Source of the DNA: Pyrinomonadaceae bacterium
Lineage (GTDB): Bacteria > Acidobacteriota > Blastocatellia > Pyrinomonadales > Pyrinomonadaceae
Reading direction: 5' to 3'
Assembly (NCBI GenBank): GCA_014534425.1
Contig: JACVRN010000013.1
Location: 1-64,000, forward strand
Length of the DNA: 64,000 nt
Below are positions 35,845 to 46,243 of the stretch, in pieces. A model generated the notes under the pieces. The model was not told the origin of the DNA and did no database searches. It worked only from the letters and a program-made list of their open reading frames with translations. Both the position numbers and the translations under genes were made by a program. Every line of letters begins with the position of its first letter. The stretch's first letter is position 1.

Positions 35845-35890
35845 GAGTCTGTACGATAGCGAACGAAAAAGTCCGTTATCGTACAGACTC
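35845..35890. repeat. Strong hairpin, possible regulatory palindrome
   Basis: GAGTCTGTACGATA at 35845-35858 pairs perfectly with TATCGTACAGACTC at 35877-35890, and a further AACG/CGTT pairing is possible inside. It lies in the divergent gap between the leftward 82-residue gene and the zinc-ribbon gene at 36009. Confidence 0.75.
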
Positions 35891-36008
35891 GACTCTCATT
35901 CGGGGCTTAAACTTCCATGAAAAATTCCCCTGTCGAAAAATGGCTCAAAAGAGTGGCGAAAAAGCTTTTGCCTGCGTCGCTCTCTTTTTTTCATGGAGGT
36001 GAGTTCCA

Positions 36009-36209
36009 GTGAGGTGTCTTTACTGCGGGATTAGATTGAAGATTGCCAAGCATGCCAAGGTGATAGAGCATTGCCCGGAATGCAGCTTGAGAATGGAGCA
36101 GGAAGGCAGACAGGAGTCTCGTCTTCTTCGCGCCGAAGATAAAAACAGGAGCGCGCGGGCGCAGACGCCTCGCCCTCTGGCAGCTTTCGCCGCTATGAAG
36201 AACGCCTGA
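36009..36209 (+). CDS. Small zinc-ribbon protein
   Basis: 66 residues from GTG 36009, with GGAGGTGA upstream. Cys3/Cys6 (CLYC) and Cys22/Cys25 (CPEC) form a compact zinc ribbon; the rest is a basic, probably disordered tail (RLLRAEDKNRSARAQTPRP). Partner unknown; such small ribbons often bind nucleic acid or larger complexes. Confidence 0.7.
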   Translation: MRCLYCGIRLKIAKHAKVIEHCPECSLRMEQEGRQESRLLRAEDKNRSARAQTPRPLAAFAAMKNA

Positions 36210-36337
36210 GACGGTTTTAAACTGCGAAGACGTGAATCTCTTTTGAACTTTAGAGCGGCTGGTGTTGCAGGATTTCGAGTTACTACAGTAACATTCAGGG
36301 CACAGATAACCTGTAAATTTAATTATCTATTTCAGTC

Positions 36338-36382
36338 GGGCTGCTGCCCGCTCTTCCGGCGGAGAGCGGAAATCGGCAGCCC
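36338..36382. repeat. Hairpin upstream of treY
   Basis: GGGCTGC at 36338-36344 pairs with GCAGCCC at 36376-36382, and an inner CCGCTCT/AGAGCGG stem extends it. It lies about 30 bases before the treY ATG, so it may be in the leader. Confidence 0.6.
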
Positions 36383-36413
36383 TTAAATTTGTCGAATACT
36401 TGTTAAGCTCATC

Positions 36414-39314
36414 ATGCGGGCGCGTATCCCTGTCTCAACTTACAGGCTGCAATTCAACAATCAGTTTCCCTTTGCGGGCGCAGAGGCGATTACGGATTAC
36501 CTTGCTGAGCTTGGCATCACGGACATTTATTCGTCCCCGATTTTGATGGCGCGCCCAGGCAGCCTGCACGGCTACGACGTTGTGGATCACACGAGGATTA
36601 ATCCTGAGCTTGGGACGGAAGACGAGTTCGTGCGCTTCGCGCATGAGCTTAGAGCGCGCGGCATGGGTGTTTTGATGGACGTTGTGCCCAACCACATGTG
36701 CATAGCAAGCTCTGAGAATCGCTGGTGGCAGGACGTGCTTGAGAACGGCCCCGGCTCGCCTTACGCGCGCTTCTTCGACATAGACTGGCACCCGCCGAAA
36801 GAGAATTTCGCAAACAAAGTCCTGCTGCCGACCCTGGGCGACCAGTACGGGCGCGTGCTTGAGAATCAGGAGATAAAGATAACTTATCGCGGCGGCGCGT
36901 TCTTCACGAACTATTATGAAACGAGCCTGCCGCTAGCGCCCCGCTCCACGACCCACATCTTGCAGCTTGCGCTCACAGAGTTGAGAAAAGCCGTCAACGA
37001 TTCGCACCCGGACGTGCTTGAGCTTGAAAGCATCATGACGGCCCTCAATCATCTTCCGCCGCGCACCGAATCCAACCCTGAAAGAGTAAGAGAGCGGCGC
37101 AGGGAAACGGTCGTCATCAAGCGCAGGCTTTCAAACTTAGTCAAGAGCAGCCAGCAGGTGCGGCACGCGGTTCACCAGGCGCTCATGGAGATAAACGGCA
37201 GGCGCGACGACCCGCGCAGCTTTGATTTACTGGAACAGCTTCTCTCAGAGCAGGCTTATCGTCTCTCTTACTGGCGGGTCGCTGCCGACGAGATTAATTA
37301 TCGCCGCTTCTTCGACATTAACGAACTGGCCGCCGTGCGCGTGGAAGAGCGCCCCGTCTTCACGGCCATACACGAAGTCACCTTTCGCCTGATGAAGAAG
37401 GGATGCATCACTGGGCTTCGCATAGACCACGTTGACGGCCTGCTTGACCCTGAAAAGTACCTGCGCGATTTACAGCGCGCCTGTGCCGCCGCTTCGGGTC
37501 AGATGCAGAGCGCCAGAGAAAAAGAGAAGCCCTTCTACGTAGTGGTGGAAAAGATTCTGGGGCATGACGAGTTGCTCAGGACGGACTGGCCTATTTACGG
37601 GACGACCGGCTACGAGTTCATGAACCTGCTCAACGGCGTCTTCGTCGACACCGCGAACGGCCAGGCGTTTCACGAGCTTTACAGGAATTTCACGGGCGTC
37701 TCCGAAAGCTTCGGCAAGATTCTGTACGACGCGAAGAAGTTGATTCTGAGAGTCGCAATGTCGAGCGAGCTTCACGTACTGGCGCGCCGCCTAGACCGCA
37801 TCTCTGAGCAGCACCGCTTTTCGCGCGACTTCACCTTCAACAGTCTGCACGACGCCTTGAGCGAGGTGATAGCGTCGTTTCCGGTTTACAGAAGCTACAT
37901 TCGCCGCACGTTGACGAGCGTGAGCGCCGACGACCGCCTGCACATCAAGGCGGCCATACGCGCGGCCAAGCGGCGCAACCCCGGCATCAACGCCTCCATC
38001 TTCGACTTCATAGAATCCATACTGCTCCTGCAAGACCCGAAGGGCTTGAGCGAAGAGCACAAAGCGGAGCGCAGAAACTTCGTCATGCGCTTTCAGCAGT
38101 TGACCGCACCCGTCACCGCTAAGGGTCTCGAAGACACGGCCTTCTATCGCTTCTATCCTCTGGCGTCTTTGAACGAGGTGGGCGGCGAGCCAGCCATCTT
38201 CGGCGTCTCCATGGAGCGCTTTCACCGCCGCAACCAGGAGCGCATGGAGTTCTGGCCCGCAACGCTGTCCGCCACCGCAACGCACGACACCAAGCGCGGC
38301 GAAGACGTGCGTGCGCGCATCAACGTTCTCTCCGAGATGCCGGAAGAGTGGAACGACGCCATTCACCTGTGGCGCGAGTTGAATCATGACAAGAAGACAA
38401 AGGTCTCCGGCGAGCTTGCGCCGGACGGCAACGAAGAATACCTGCTCTATCAAACGCTGGTCGGCGCATGGCCCTTCGCGGAGATGACGGCGGAGGCGCA
38501 CGACGAGTTCACTTCGCGCGTACAGCAGTACATGAACAAGGCTCTGAAGGAGGCGAAGGTTCATACTAGCTGGATAAGCGCGGACGAGGATTACGAGCGA
38601 GCCGTGCGCGATTTTGTGGCGGGGATTCTCTCGCGCCATGAGCAGAACCAGTTCCTTCGTGAGTTCGCGCCGTTTCAAAGAAGGGTTACGCGCGCGGGGA
38701 TATTCAACTCGCTTTCGCAAACGCTCCTGAAGATTACAGCGCCCGGCGTGCCAGATTTTTATCAGGGCACAGAAGTCTGGAACCTGAGCCTGGTTGACCC
38801 GGACAATCGCCGCCCCGTGGATTACGCACGAAGCCAAGAGCTTCTTAAGTCCATCAAGGTTGCAGAGGAAGAAAACGCTACGGCGCTCGTTGATGAATTG
38901 ATGAGAGAGCCGGAAGACGACCGCCTCAAGCTTTACCTGACCCGTCGCGCTCTCAAGCTTCGTGTGCGCGAGGGCGAACTGTTCGCAAGGGGCGGCTATG
39001 TTCCCCTGCGCGCTATGGGGGCGCGTTCTCATCACGCAATCTCTTTCGCGCGCAGGCTCGAAGAGAAAGAGGTCGTCATGGTAGCCGGTCGCTTCTTTAC
39101 AAGGCTCTGCGATATGGAAAGGGAGTTGCCGGTCGGGCCTAGAGCCTGGCGCGACACGGTCGTTCTTTTAGGAGAGCAGGCGGCTGTCGGTACGACTTAC
39201 AGGGACGCTTTGACCGGAAGGAGATTTCGTGCCGTGGATTACAACGGCACGAGCGCGCTCATCCTGCTGGACGTTCTGGCGCACCTGCCCGTAGCTTTGC
39301 TTGAGCGTCTTTGA
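36414..39314 (+). CDS. treY: Malto-oligosyltrehalose synthase
   Basis: 966 residues, within the long TreY range. It is a GH13_26 enzyme that turns the reducing-end alpha-1,4 bond of a maltodextrin into an alpha,alpha-1,1 trehalose bond. The N-terminus is canonical ([37 protein letters not shown]), followed by [11 protein letters not shown] and [24 protein letters not shown] carries the nucleophile Asp, [14 protein letters not shown] the acid Glu, and [15 protein letters not shown] the third carboxylate region; [12 protein letters not shown] also fits. It starts the rightward treY-treZ-GH57 run; its product is the TreZ substrate. Confidence 0.95.
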   Translation: MRARIPVSTYRLQFNNQFPFAGAEAITDYLAELGITDIYSSPILMARPGSLHGYDVVDHTRINPELGTEDEFVRFAHELRARGMGVLMDVVPNHMCIASSENRWWQDVLENGPGSPYARFFDIDWHPPKENFANKVLLPTLGDQYGRVLENQEIKITYRGGAFFTNYYETSLPLAPRSTTHILQLALTELRKAVNDSHPDVLELESIMTALNHLPPRTESNPERVRERRRETVVIKRRLSNLVKSSQQVRHAVHQALMEINGRRDDPRSFDLLEQLLSEQAYRLSYWRVAADEINYRRFFDINELAAVRVEERPVFTAIHEVTFRLMKKGCITGLRIDHVDGLLDPEKYLRDLQRACAAASGQMQSAREKEKPFYVVVEKILGHDELLRTDWPIYGTTGYEFMNLLNGVFVDTANGQAFHELYRNFTGVSESFGKILYDAKKLILRVAMSSELHVLARRLDRISEQHRFSRDFTFNSLHDALSEVIASFPVYRSYIRRTLTSVSADDRLHIKAAIRAAKRRNPGINASIFDFIESILLLQDPKGLSEEHKAERRNFVMRFQQLTAPVTAKGLEDTAFYRFYPLASLNEVGGEPAIFGVSMERFHRRNQERMEFWPATLSATATHDTKRGEDVRARINVLSEMPEEWNDAIHLWRELNHDKKTKVSGELAPDGNEEYLLYQTLVGAWPFAEMTAEAHDEFTSRVQQYMNKALKEAKVHTSWISADEDYERAVRDFVAGILSRHEQNQFLREFAPFQRRVTRAGIFNSLSQTLLKITAPGVPDFYQGTEVWNLSLVDPDNRRPVDYARSQELLKSIKVAEEENATALVDELMREPEDDRLKLYLTRRALKLRVREGELFARGGYVPLRAMGARSHHAISFARRLEEKEVVMVAGRFFTRLCDMERELPVGPRAWRDTVVLLGEQAAVGTTYRDALTGRRFRAVDYNGTSALILLDVLAHLPVALLERL

Positions 39315-39381
39315 TGAAGAAGTAAAAGGATGATGCGGTTTCATAAGTTTTAAGTAGAGATGAGTGTGAGGCAGGTTGATA

Positions 39382-39471
39382 TTCATCACAGAGGCACAGA
39401 GAGCACAGAGATAGCACAGAGGGTTGAATTCCTCTGTGCATCCTCTGCATCCTCTATGCCTCTGTGATGAA
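39382..39471. repeat. Long imperfect palindrome between treY and treZ
   Basis: Left arm from 39382 built of ATCACAGAGGCACAGAG-type units; the right arm to 39471 is largely complementary (CCTCTGTGCATCC ... GCCTCTGTGATGAA). Arms of about 38 bases with a few mismatches and an 8-base loop. Confidence 0.85.
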
Positions 39472-39551
39472 ATCCGACTCTCATCACACTCAACCCTGAA
39501 TTGAACTGAAGTTTTAAGAGCAAGGGGTTTGCCCCGAAGGAAAATATCCTT

Positions 39552-41486
39552 ATGTCCTCAGCACAGATTAGCCACGCGCGCACGGACGCGGCGTGGGAGT
39601 TGGAGTTCGGCGCGCGTCCGCAGCCTGACGGAAGCACAAGGTTTCGCGTCTGGGCACCGCGAGCGCAGAGTCTTTCGGTCAAAATCTTCGGAGAGAGCGA
39701 GCGCACGCTGCGTATGGAGCGCTCCGCAGATAATCTATTTGAAGCCCTGGCTCCTGACGTGGGCGCGGGCGCGGATTACAAGTACATCATCGATGATGAA
39801 AGAGAGCGTCCCGACCCTGTTTCGCGCTGGCAGCCCGAAGGCGTTCACGGCCCCTCGCGCGTAGTCGACCCTGAAGAGTTCGACTGGACGGATGAGGACT
39901 GGAAAGGCGTGCCGCTCAAAGACCTCATCGTCTACGAGCTTCATGTGGGAACCTTTACGCCGGAAGGCACCTTCGAGGCAGCAATAGAAAAGCTTCCGTA
40001 CCTGAAGAACCTAGGCATCACGGCCATAGAGATAATGCCCGTCGCGGAGTTTCCGGGCGGGCGCAACTGGGGATACGACGGCGCGCATCTTTACGCTCCG
40101 CAGTCAACCTACGGCGGCCCACACGGGCTTAAAACTCTGGTCGACGCATGCCACCGCGCAGGGCTTGCCGTCATACTGGATGTCGTCTACAACCACCTTG
40201 GGCCAGAGGGAAATTACCTTGGCGAGTACGCGCCCATCTTCAGCAAAAGCTATCGCACGCCCTGGGGCGATGCGCTCAACTTCGACTCTGCGGAGTCGGA
40301 CGGGGTGCGCCGTTACTTTGTAGAGAACGCGCTCTACTGGCTGACCGAGTATCACGTGGACGGCCTGCGCCTTGATGCCATTCACCGCATCATGGATAAA
40401 AGCCCCAAGCATATTCTTCAAGAGATAGCCGAAGAGTTCGAGCGGCAGGCGCGGCTTCTGGGCCGCATGGCCTGGACGATTGCCGAGAGCGATTTGAATG
40501 ACGTGCGCGTTATCAAGCCGCGAGAGGAAGGCGGTTACGGCCTCAATGCTCAGTGGAGCGACGACTTTCATCACTCGCTTCATGCTGTCCTGACCGGGAC
40601 GGGCCGTGGCTACTTCGCGGACTTCGGGCGTATGGAAGACGTAGCCAAGTCCATCTGCGAGGGTTTCGTCTACGACGGGCGCAGGTCTGAGTTTCGCAAG
40701 CGACGACACGGCACACCGAGCGCGGACTTGCCAGGCGAGCGCTTCGTGGTCTTCACACAGAATCACGACCAGATTGCGAACGGCTACTGGGGCGACCGCT
40801 TGGCGGCGCTGGTCACGCCCGCTCAACAAAGAATCGCAGCCGCGCTGCTTTTGACTGCGCCGAACCTGCCGCTCTTCTTCATGGGTCAGGAGTGGGGAGA
40901 AACCGCGCCCTTCCTCTACTTCACCAGCCACACGGACGAGAATCTGGCCGAAGGCGTGCGCGAAGGTCGCAAGGAAGAGTACGCATCCTTTCTTGAGACG
41001 GAAGAGATAGGCTCGTCTTCCATGCACGAAGGCTTCGCAGACCCGCAAGACGTTGAGACCTTCAACCGCTCAAAGCTCAACTGGTCGCTCGGCACGGAAG
41101 CGCCGCACAGGGGGATACTGAATTTCTACCGCGAACTGCTCGCGCTCAGACGTGAGCATCCTTCGCTTTCAAACTGCGACAAGCGTTTGACGCGCGTGCA
41201 GTATGACGATAGCGAAAGATGGATTGCGGTCGAGCGCGGCGACGAATCCGGCGAAGCCTCTCTGCTGGTCTGCAACCTGAGCGCGGATGCGCGCAGCCTT
41301 GAGCTTAAAGTGGGACGCGGGCGCTGGCGTCTGATACTATGGAGCAACGATGCACAGTACGGAGGCGAGCCTGAGAATGCATCGCCGCCGCCCGTGCTGC
41401 CCGTCGAAGGCGAAGGAGAGATTTTTATACCGCTCTCAGGCTGGAGCGCTTGCCTATACATGCAGAATCACGAGCCGGAAGGATAA
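39552..41486 (+). CDS. treZ: Malto-oligosyltrehalose trehalohydrolase (second copy)
   Basis: 644 residues, GH13_10. N-terminal CBM48-like domain (TRFRVWAPRAQSLSVKIFG), VYELHVGTFTPEGTF, DVVYNHLGPEGNYLGEYAP, VDGLRLDAIHRIMD (nucleophile Asp), AWTIAESDLNDVRV (acid Glu), and FTQNHDQIANGYWGDR are all canonical. This copy has the textbook IAESD motif that the copy at 5322 lacks, and it lies directly after treY, so it is the more likely TreY partner. It ends 12 bases before the GH57 gene, so the two are probably co-transcribed. Confidence 0.95.
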   Translation: MSSAQISHARTDAAWELEFGARPQPDGSTRFRVWAPRAQSLSVKIFGESERTLRMERSADNLFEALAPDVGAGADYKYIIDDERERPDPVSRWQPEGVHGPSRVVDPEEFDWTDEDWKGVPLKDLIVYELHVGTFTPEGTFEAAIEKLPYLKNLGITAIEIMPVAEFPGGRNWGYDGAHLYAPQSTYGGPHGLKTLVDACHRAGLAVILDVVYNHLGPEGNYLGEYAPIFSKSYRTPWGDALNFDSAESDGVRRYFVENALYWLTEYHVDGLRLDAIHRIMDKSPKHILQEIAEEFERQARLLGRMAWTIAESDLNDVRVIKPREEGGYGLNAQWSDDFHHSLHAVLTGTGRGYFADFGRMEDVAKSICEGFVYDGRRSEFRKRRHGTPSADLPGERFVVFTQNHDQIANGYWGDRLAALVTPAQQRIAAALLLTAPNLPLFFMGQEWGETAPFLYFTSHTDENLAEGVREGRKEEYASFLETEEIGSSSMHEGFADPQDVETFNRSKLNWSLGTEAPHRGILNFYRELLALRREHPSLSNCDKRLTRVQYDDSERWIAVERGDESGEASLLVCNLSADARSLELKVGRGRWRLILWSNDAQYGGEPENASPPPVLPVEGEGEIFIPLSGWSACLYMQNHEPEG

Positions 41487-41498
41487 TAGTTCGGAAGA

Positions 41499-43973
41499 AT
41501 GAAACCCTCTCTGGTCATACACGGCCATTTTTACCAGCCGCCGCGCGAGAACCCCTGGACGGATACTGTCGAGCGCGAGGCGGGCGCGCATCCCTTTCAT
41601 GACTGGAACGAGCGCATACATTACGAATGCTATCGTGCCAACGCCTTCGCACGCATCAGCGACCGCTACAACCGCGTAGAGGCAATCGTCAACAACTATC
41701 AGAAGCTGAGCTTCAACTTCGGCCCCACGCTTCTGACCTGGCTTGAGCGCTATCACCCAAAAACATACGAGCGCATCCTGGAAGCAGACCGCTTGAGCGC
41801 TAGCCTCCGAAACGGTCACGGCAACGCCATCGCGCAGGGCTACAATCACGCCATCCTTCCGCTCTCGAACGAGCGAGACCGGCGCACGCAGATACGCTGG
41901 GGCATAGAAGACTTTCGCTTCCGCTTCAAACGCGACCCGGAATCCCTGTGGCTGCCTGAGACGGGCTGCGACGATGCGACGCTCGGCGCGCTGATTGATG
42001 AGGGCCTGGCTTACGTCATTCTCTCTCCGTTTCAGGCCGAGCGCGTCCGTCGCATAGGCGGCGAGGAGTGGCGCAACGCCACGGACGGCAACATAGACAC
42101 GAGCATACCCTATCGCTACTTTCATAGAGACGGTACGGGACGCTCCATAGCCGTCTTCTTCTACAACGGTGCGCTTGCGCGCTCCATAGCTTTCGAGGGC
42201 GCGCTCGCTTCCAGCCGCGCGCTCGTTGAGCGATTCGTGCAGGCGTCTCAAGCAGGCGAAGGCAATCTGGTCTCGGTTGCGACCGACGGCGAAACCTACG
42301 GGCATCACTTCCGCTTCGGCGACCGTGGCCTGGCCCACGCTCTTGAAGTCGAAGCCGTGCAGCAGGGCCTCCGCGTCACAAACTACGGCGAGTACCTGGA
42401 AGAGAACCCGCCGACCTGGGAAGTAGAGATAAACCTTGGGCCTCTGGGCGAGGGAACTTCTTGGAGTTGCGCGCACGGCGTCAGTCGTTGGATGCGCGAT
42501 TGCGGGTGCACTACGGATTCGACCGAAGGCTGGACGCAGCAGTGGCGTGCGCCCGTCCGAGCGGCGCTCGATTTCCTGCGGGACGAAGCGGCGCTCGTCT
42601 TTGAAGAGACGGCGGGCAGCCTCTTCCAAGACCCGTGGGCTACGCGCGACGATTACATCAAGCTGATTGTCAGCCGCCATCGCTTCCGCGAAGAGTTTCT
42701 ATATCGCCACGCGGGGCGCTGGCTTCAGGAAGAAGAGAAGGAGCGCGCCCTCACCTTTCTCGAATTGCAGCGCCACTCCATGCTCATGTACACAAGCTGC
42801 GGCTGGTTCTTCTCAGACATCTCCGGCATAGAGACCTTGCAGGATTTAGAGTACGCAGGCCGCGTCCTAGACCTCATGCAGGAACTCGGCATAGAGCCGC
42901 CGCGTGAGCGCTTTCTGGAGATTCTGTCCGAAGCTAAAAGCAATCGTCCAGAGATGGGAAACGGCGCGGACATCTTTCGCCGCTTCGTTGACACTGTGAG
43001 GGTGAGGCCCGCCGCCATAGCATCGAGCCACGCCATCTCAAGCCTGGTCAGCCACGAGCCTGAAGAGGGAGAGATGGCCGGCTTTCGCTTCCGGCGCGAA
43101 GAGTTCAATCGTCGTCAGCACGGGCGACTGAAGCTTGCCACGGGTCGCGTGATGATGGATTCCGTCTGGACTGGCCGCCACTACGACTACGCGTTCGCGG
43201 CCATGCATTTCGGCGGCGTGGATTTTCTCTGCACGCTAAAAAGTTTTCCGGGCGAGGCGGAATTTCGTGAGGCTGCGGAAAAGCTGTGGAGCAATTTTCG
43301 CACGGCCTCTTTGCCCACGATGCTGAGACTCATGCAGGCTCTCTTCGGCCCTGAAGAGTTCGGCCTTGAGCACGTCCTGCCCGAAGGCCGCGAGCGCATT
43401 GCCGAAATCATCTTCAAGAATCTGGTCAAGCGCTTCACGGACGAGTACGCGCTGCTTTACAGGGAGAACCGCCGCCGCATAGAGATGCTGCAACGCGCGG
43501 GCTTCGAATTGCCGCAGGAGCTTCGCGCGGCTGCCGAGTTCACCTTCAGCAAACGCTTCGAGGAAGAGATACGCCGCCAGCACCAGAGCCTAGACCCCGT
43601 AGCCTACAGAAAGGCCGTGCAGATTGCTCACGAGGCGGCAAAGCGCAACTACAAATTCGACCGCTCGTCTTCGCGCCCCGTCTTTGAAGAGATGATTGGC
43701 GGCGCGGTTCGTTTGGCCGTGACCGAAGCTACGGACGAAAACATACATTCGGCGCTCGCGCTGCTCTCGCTCGCAGAGGCTTTAGGGATAGACGTTAACC
43801 TGGACAAGCCGCAGGAAGAGATTTACGAGGCGCTTGAGAAGGGAAGCGTAAACGCAGAAGCCGTCAGCGAGCTTGCATTGAAAGTCGGACTTGCGCCGAG
43901 CGTGCTTTCGAAATCTGAACCGGAAAGGCTCAAGGAAGCCCAAGGCTCATCGGAAGAAGCTATAGTCTCATAA
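41499..43973 (+). CDS. GH57-family protein with DUF3536 domain
   Basis: 824 residues. The N-terminal GH57 (beta/alpha)7 domain begins VIHGHFYQPPRENPW. Nucleophile Glu154 lies in WLPETGCDD and the later VATDGETYGHHF supplies the Asp acid. A long C-terminal DUF3536-type helical region follows from about 400, with LMYTSCGWFFSDISGIE. Known GH57 enzymes include alpha-amylases, amylopullulanases and branching enzymes. Its position in a treY-treZ run suggests action on alpha-glucans. The exact reaction is not known for DUF3536 members. Confidence 0.9.
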   Translation: MKPSLVIHGHFYQPPRENPWTDTVEREAGAHPFHDWNERIHYECYRANAFARISDRYNRVEAIVNNYQKLSFNFGPTLLTWLERYHPKTYERILEADRLSASLRNGHGNAIAQGYNHAILPLSNERDRRTQIRWGIEDFRFRFKRDPESLWLPETGCDDATLGALIDEGLAYVILSPFQAERVRRIGGEEWRNATDGNIDTSIPYRYFHRDGTGRSIAVFFYNGALARSIAFEGALASSRALVERFVQASQAGEGNLVSVATDGETYGHHFRFGDRGLAHALEVEAVQQGLRVTNYGEYLEENPPTWEVEINLGPLGEGTSWSCAHGVSRWMRDCGCTTDSTEGWTQQWRAPVRAALDFLRDEAALVFEETAGSLFQDPWATRDDYIKLIVSRHRFREEFLYRHAGRWLQEEEKERALTFLELQRHSMLMYTSCGWFFSDISGIETLQDLEYAGRVLDLMQELGIEPPRERFLEILSEAKSNRPEMGNGADIFRRFVDTVRVRPAAIASSHAISSLVSHEPEEGEMAGFRFRREEFNRRQHGRLKLATGRVMMDSVWTGRHYDYAFAAMHFGGVDFLCTLKSFPGEAEFREAAEKLWSNFRTASLPTMLRLMQALFGPEEFGLEHVLPEGRERIAEIIFKNLVKRFTDEYALLYRENRRRIEMLQRAGFELPQELRAAAEFTFSKRFEEEIRRQHQSLDPVAYRKAVQIAHEAAKRNYKFDRSSSRPVFEEMIGGAVRLAVTEATDENIHSALALLSLAEALGIDVNLDKPQEEIYEALEKGSVNAEAVSELALKVGLAPSVLSKSEPERLKEAQGSSEEAIVS

Positions 43974-44170
43974 TGACTCCGCAATTCATTCTGACCTGCC
44001 AGAAAGACTAATACCTGGCTCATGCTTTAAGAATCATTCGTCGAAAAACAGGGATTTTCAAGATGTTTCCGCCTGATTACGAAGGTGGCACATCCCATGC
44101 AGACGTGTGTGCGGGGCAGCAAGTGCCGCCCGCCAATTGTCATTAACGATTACATTGCCCTGTAAAGACT

Positions 44171-46174
44171 ATGCGAAGATCAGCCCTCGTCTCCCTCTTT
44201 ATCATCTGCGCGCTGTTGTTCTCGCTCGGCGCGGTTGGCTTGAGCACCAGTGGCGCGAGCGCTCAGGCGGACAAGGCTGAGCAGAAGGCCAAGAAGGGCA
44301 AGCCCCGGCGCACGAAGGATGAAAAGGTCTCTGAGACTTTGCGCGGGCGCGGTAAAGCCGGCGCGCCGTCAGCCGCAGACGAAACCGTCAGAATTATTCT
44401 TCAGTTTAACAGTGAGCCTGGCGGGCGTTTGAAGTCACTGCTTAAACGAAACGGCGTGCGCGTCAAAGACGAGTTCGCGGACTTCAACTCTGCGGTCGTA
44501 GAGCTTCCCGCAAGCGTCGTCGCCGAGCTATCCGAGTTTGATGAAGTCGAATTCATCTCGCTCGACAGGGAAGTGCGGCTGTTGGGACACGTCGAAGAGA
44601 CTACGGGCGCTGTAGACATGCGCTTGCAGTCCGGCAATAGCGGCATCAAGGGTAAAGACGTAAACATAGCCGTACTCGATTCCGGCATAGATAAAGACCA
44701 TCACCAGATTGGCAGCCGCATAGAGGCTCAATTCGATTTCACTGGCGAAGGGCGCACGGACGACCCTTACGGCCACGGCACGCACGTAGCTTCGCTGGCC
44801 GCAGGCACAGACCACGTCTCGCACGGCGCTTACACGGGCGTCGCTCCCGAAGCCAAGGTCATAAACCTGCGCGTCCTGAACTCGCAGGGCGTAGGCTCTG
44901 TCTCAAGCGTGCTGAAGGCGCTCAACTGGATTCTCGCGCCCGTTGACCCCAGCAAGCCGCTCGGCGAAAAGAATTATCAGAAGTACAAAATCAGAGTCGT
45001 TAACATGAGCCTGGGCTCACCCGCCGTAGATTCATACCTGGACGACCCGCTTTGCATAGCCGCGCGCCGTCTTGTCAACGCGGGCATCGTTGTCGTGGCG
45101 GCTGCGGGCAACGACGGCACGGACTCAACGGGCAGAAAAGTTTACGGTCGCATACACGCGCCCGGCAACGACCCTTCCGTGATTACTGTCGGCGCGAGCA
45201 ACACCTTCGGCACGGACAGTCGCGCGGATGACGGCGTGACTACTTATAGCTCGCGCGGGCCTACCCGTAGCTACCGAATCGTAGACGGCGTCAAAATTTA
45301 CGACCACCTCATCAAGCCGGATTTGGTCGCGCCCGGTAACAAGCTCATAGGCGCGGAGGCCAAGGCAAACAGGCTCGTCTCCGAATACAAACAGTTGGAA
45401 GCGACGCCTAGTAGCAACGCCAATCACAAGATGATGAAGATGAGTGGCACCTCCATGGCGACGCCGCTCGTCTCCGGCACAGTCTCTCTGCTCCTACAGG
45501 CCAACCCGAAGTTGACGCCGAACATGGTGAAGATGATTTTGATGTACACGGCACAGCAACTCGCGGGCGCAAACATGCTTGAGCAGGGCGCGGGCGAGCT
45601 TAATATTGAAGGCGCTGTGCGGTTGGCTAAGCTCGTTCGCACAGACCTTACGAACTCGACTCCGCTCAACGCGCAGCTTTTAACCACCACCACGCCGCCC
45701 AATCCTTTCTCGACCGTTGAAGGCTACACCTTCACCTGGTCGCAGGGAATATTGCTCAATCGCGGCTACGCCACGGGCACGAATCTCATCACGAAGTACC
45801 AGAGGATTTATGACCTCGGCGTGGTGATGGGTGATGGCATACTGTTCTCAGATGGCGTTGTCATGGGCGACGGTATCCTGTTCTCGGACGGTGTTGTTAT
45901 GGGTGATGGTGTGGTGATGGGCGATCAGATACTCACCAGCACGGGCGTAGTGATGGGCGACGGAGTTCTTTTCCTTCCATGCTTTATGCTGGCAAACGGT
46001 GTAGTGATGGGCGACGGCGTCGTGATGGGAGATGGCATTTTGTTCTCGGACGGCGTTGTCATGGGCGACCGCGTGGCCGATGGCGACGCGGCTATATGGG
46101 CGCTCTCGGTGCTCACGAAAGGAGATGATACAGCCGGGATGAGCGCCGTACAGGAAGACGGCTCAGTGCCGTAA
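44171..46174 (+). CDS. Secreted subtilisin-like S8 peptidase with hexapeptide-repeat tail
   Basis: 667 residues. Signal peptide at about 1-32 (LVSLFIICALLFSLGAVGLSTSGASAQA), an inhibitor-like propeptide (VRIILQFNSEPGGRLKSLLKRNG), then the catalytic domain with Asp170 (VLDSGID), His205 (GHGTHV) and Ser428 (GTSMATP). Residues 551-634 are a six-residue repeat: VVMGD occurs eight times at intervals that are all multiples of six, mixed with ILFSDG units. The tail may fold as a beta-helix or roll and could act in anchoring, folding or metal binding; none of this is proven. A terminator follows at 46201. Confidence 0.93.
   Translation: MRRSALVSLFIICALLFSLGAVGLSTSGASAQADKAEQKAKKGKPRRTKDEKVSETLRGRGKAGAPSAADETVRIILQFNSEPGGRLKSLLKRNGVRVKDEFADFNSAVVELPASVVAELSEFDEVEFISLDREVRLLGHVEETTGAVDMRLQSGNSGIKGKDVNIAVLDSGIDKDHHQIGSRIEAQFDFTGEGRTDDPYGHGTHVASLAAGTDHVSHGAYTGVAPEAKVINLRVLNSQGVGSVSSVLKALNWILAPVDPSKPLGEKNYQKYKIRVVNMSLGSPAVDSYLDDPLCIAARRLVNAGIVVVAAAGNDGTDSTGRKVYGRIHAPGNDPSVITVGASNTFGTDSRADDGVTTYSSRGPTRSYRIVDGVKIYDHLIKPDLVAPGNKLIGAEAKANRLVSEYKQLEATPSSNANHKMMKMSGTSMATPLVSGTVSLLLQANPKLTPNMVKMILMYTAQQLAGANMLEQGAGELNIEGAVRLAKLVRTDLTNSTPLNAQLLTTTTPPNPFSTVEGYTFTWSQGILLNRGYATGTNLITKYQRIYDLGVVMGDGILFSDGVVMGDGILFSDGVVMGDGVVMGDQILTSTGVVMGDGVLFLPCFMLANGVVMGDGVVMGDGILFSDGVVMGDRVADGDAAIWALSVLTKGDDTAGMSAVQEDGSVP
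45821..46072 (+). repeat. Coding hexapeptide repeat array
   Basis: Encodes about 14 six-residue units of the type VVMGDG/ILFSDG in the subtilase tail. Codons vary between units (gtg/gtt/gtc for Val, ggt/ggc for Gly), so the array is not a recent DNA duplication. Confidence 0.85.
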
Positions 46175-46200
46175 ACTTTAAACCATAATCTAACCCGTGG

Positions 46201-46243
46201 GGCCGGTCGCTTTTATCGAACGAGAAGCGTCCGGCCTCTTTTT
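46201..46243 (+). terminator. Rho-independent terminator after subtilase gene
   Basis: GGCCGG/CCGGCC outer stem with an inner CGCTT/AAGCG stem, followed by TCTTTTTG. Confidence 0.85.

Noticed and set aside
37791-39035. 414-codon antisense frame in treY
   Set aside because: Shadow frame; composition is rich in Arg/His/Val with no domain.
41454-42680. 408-codon antisense frame in the GH57 gene
   Set aside because: Shadow of the GH57 frame, which carries clear catalytic motifs.
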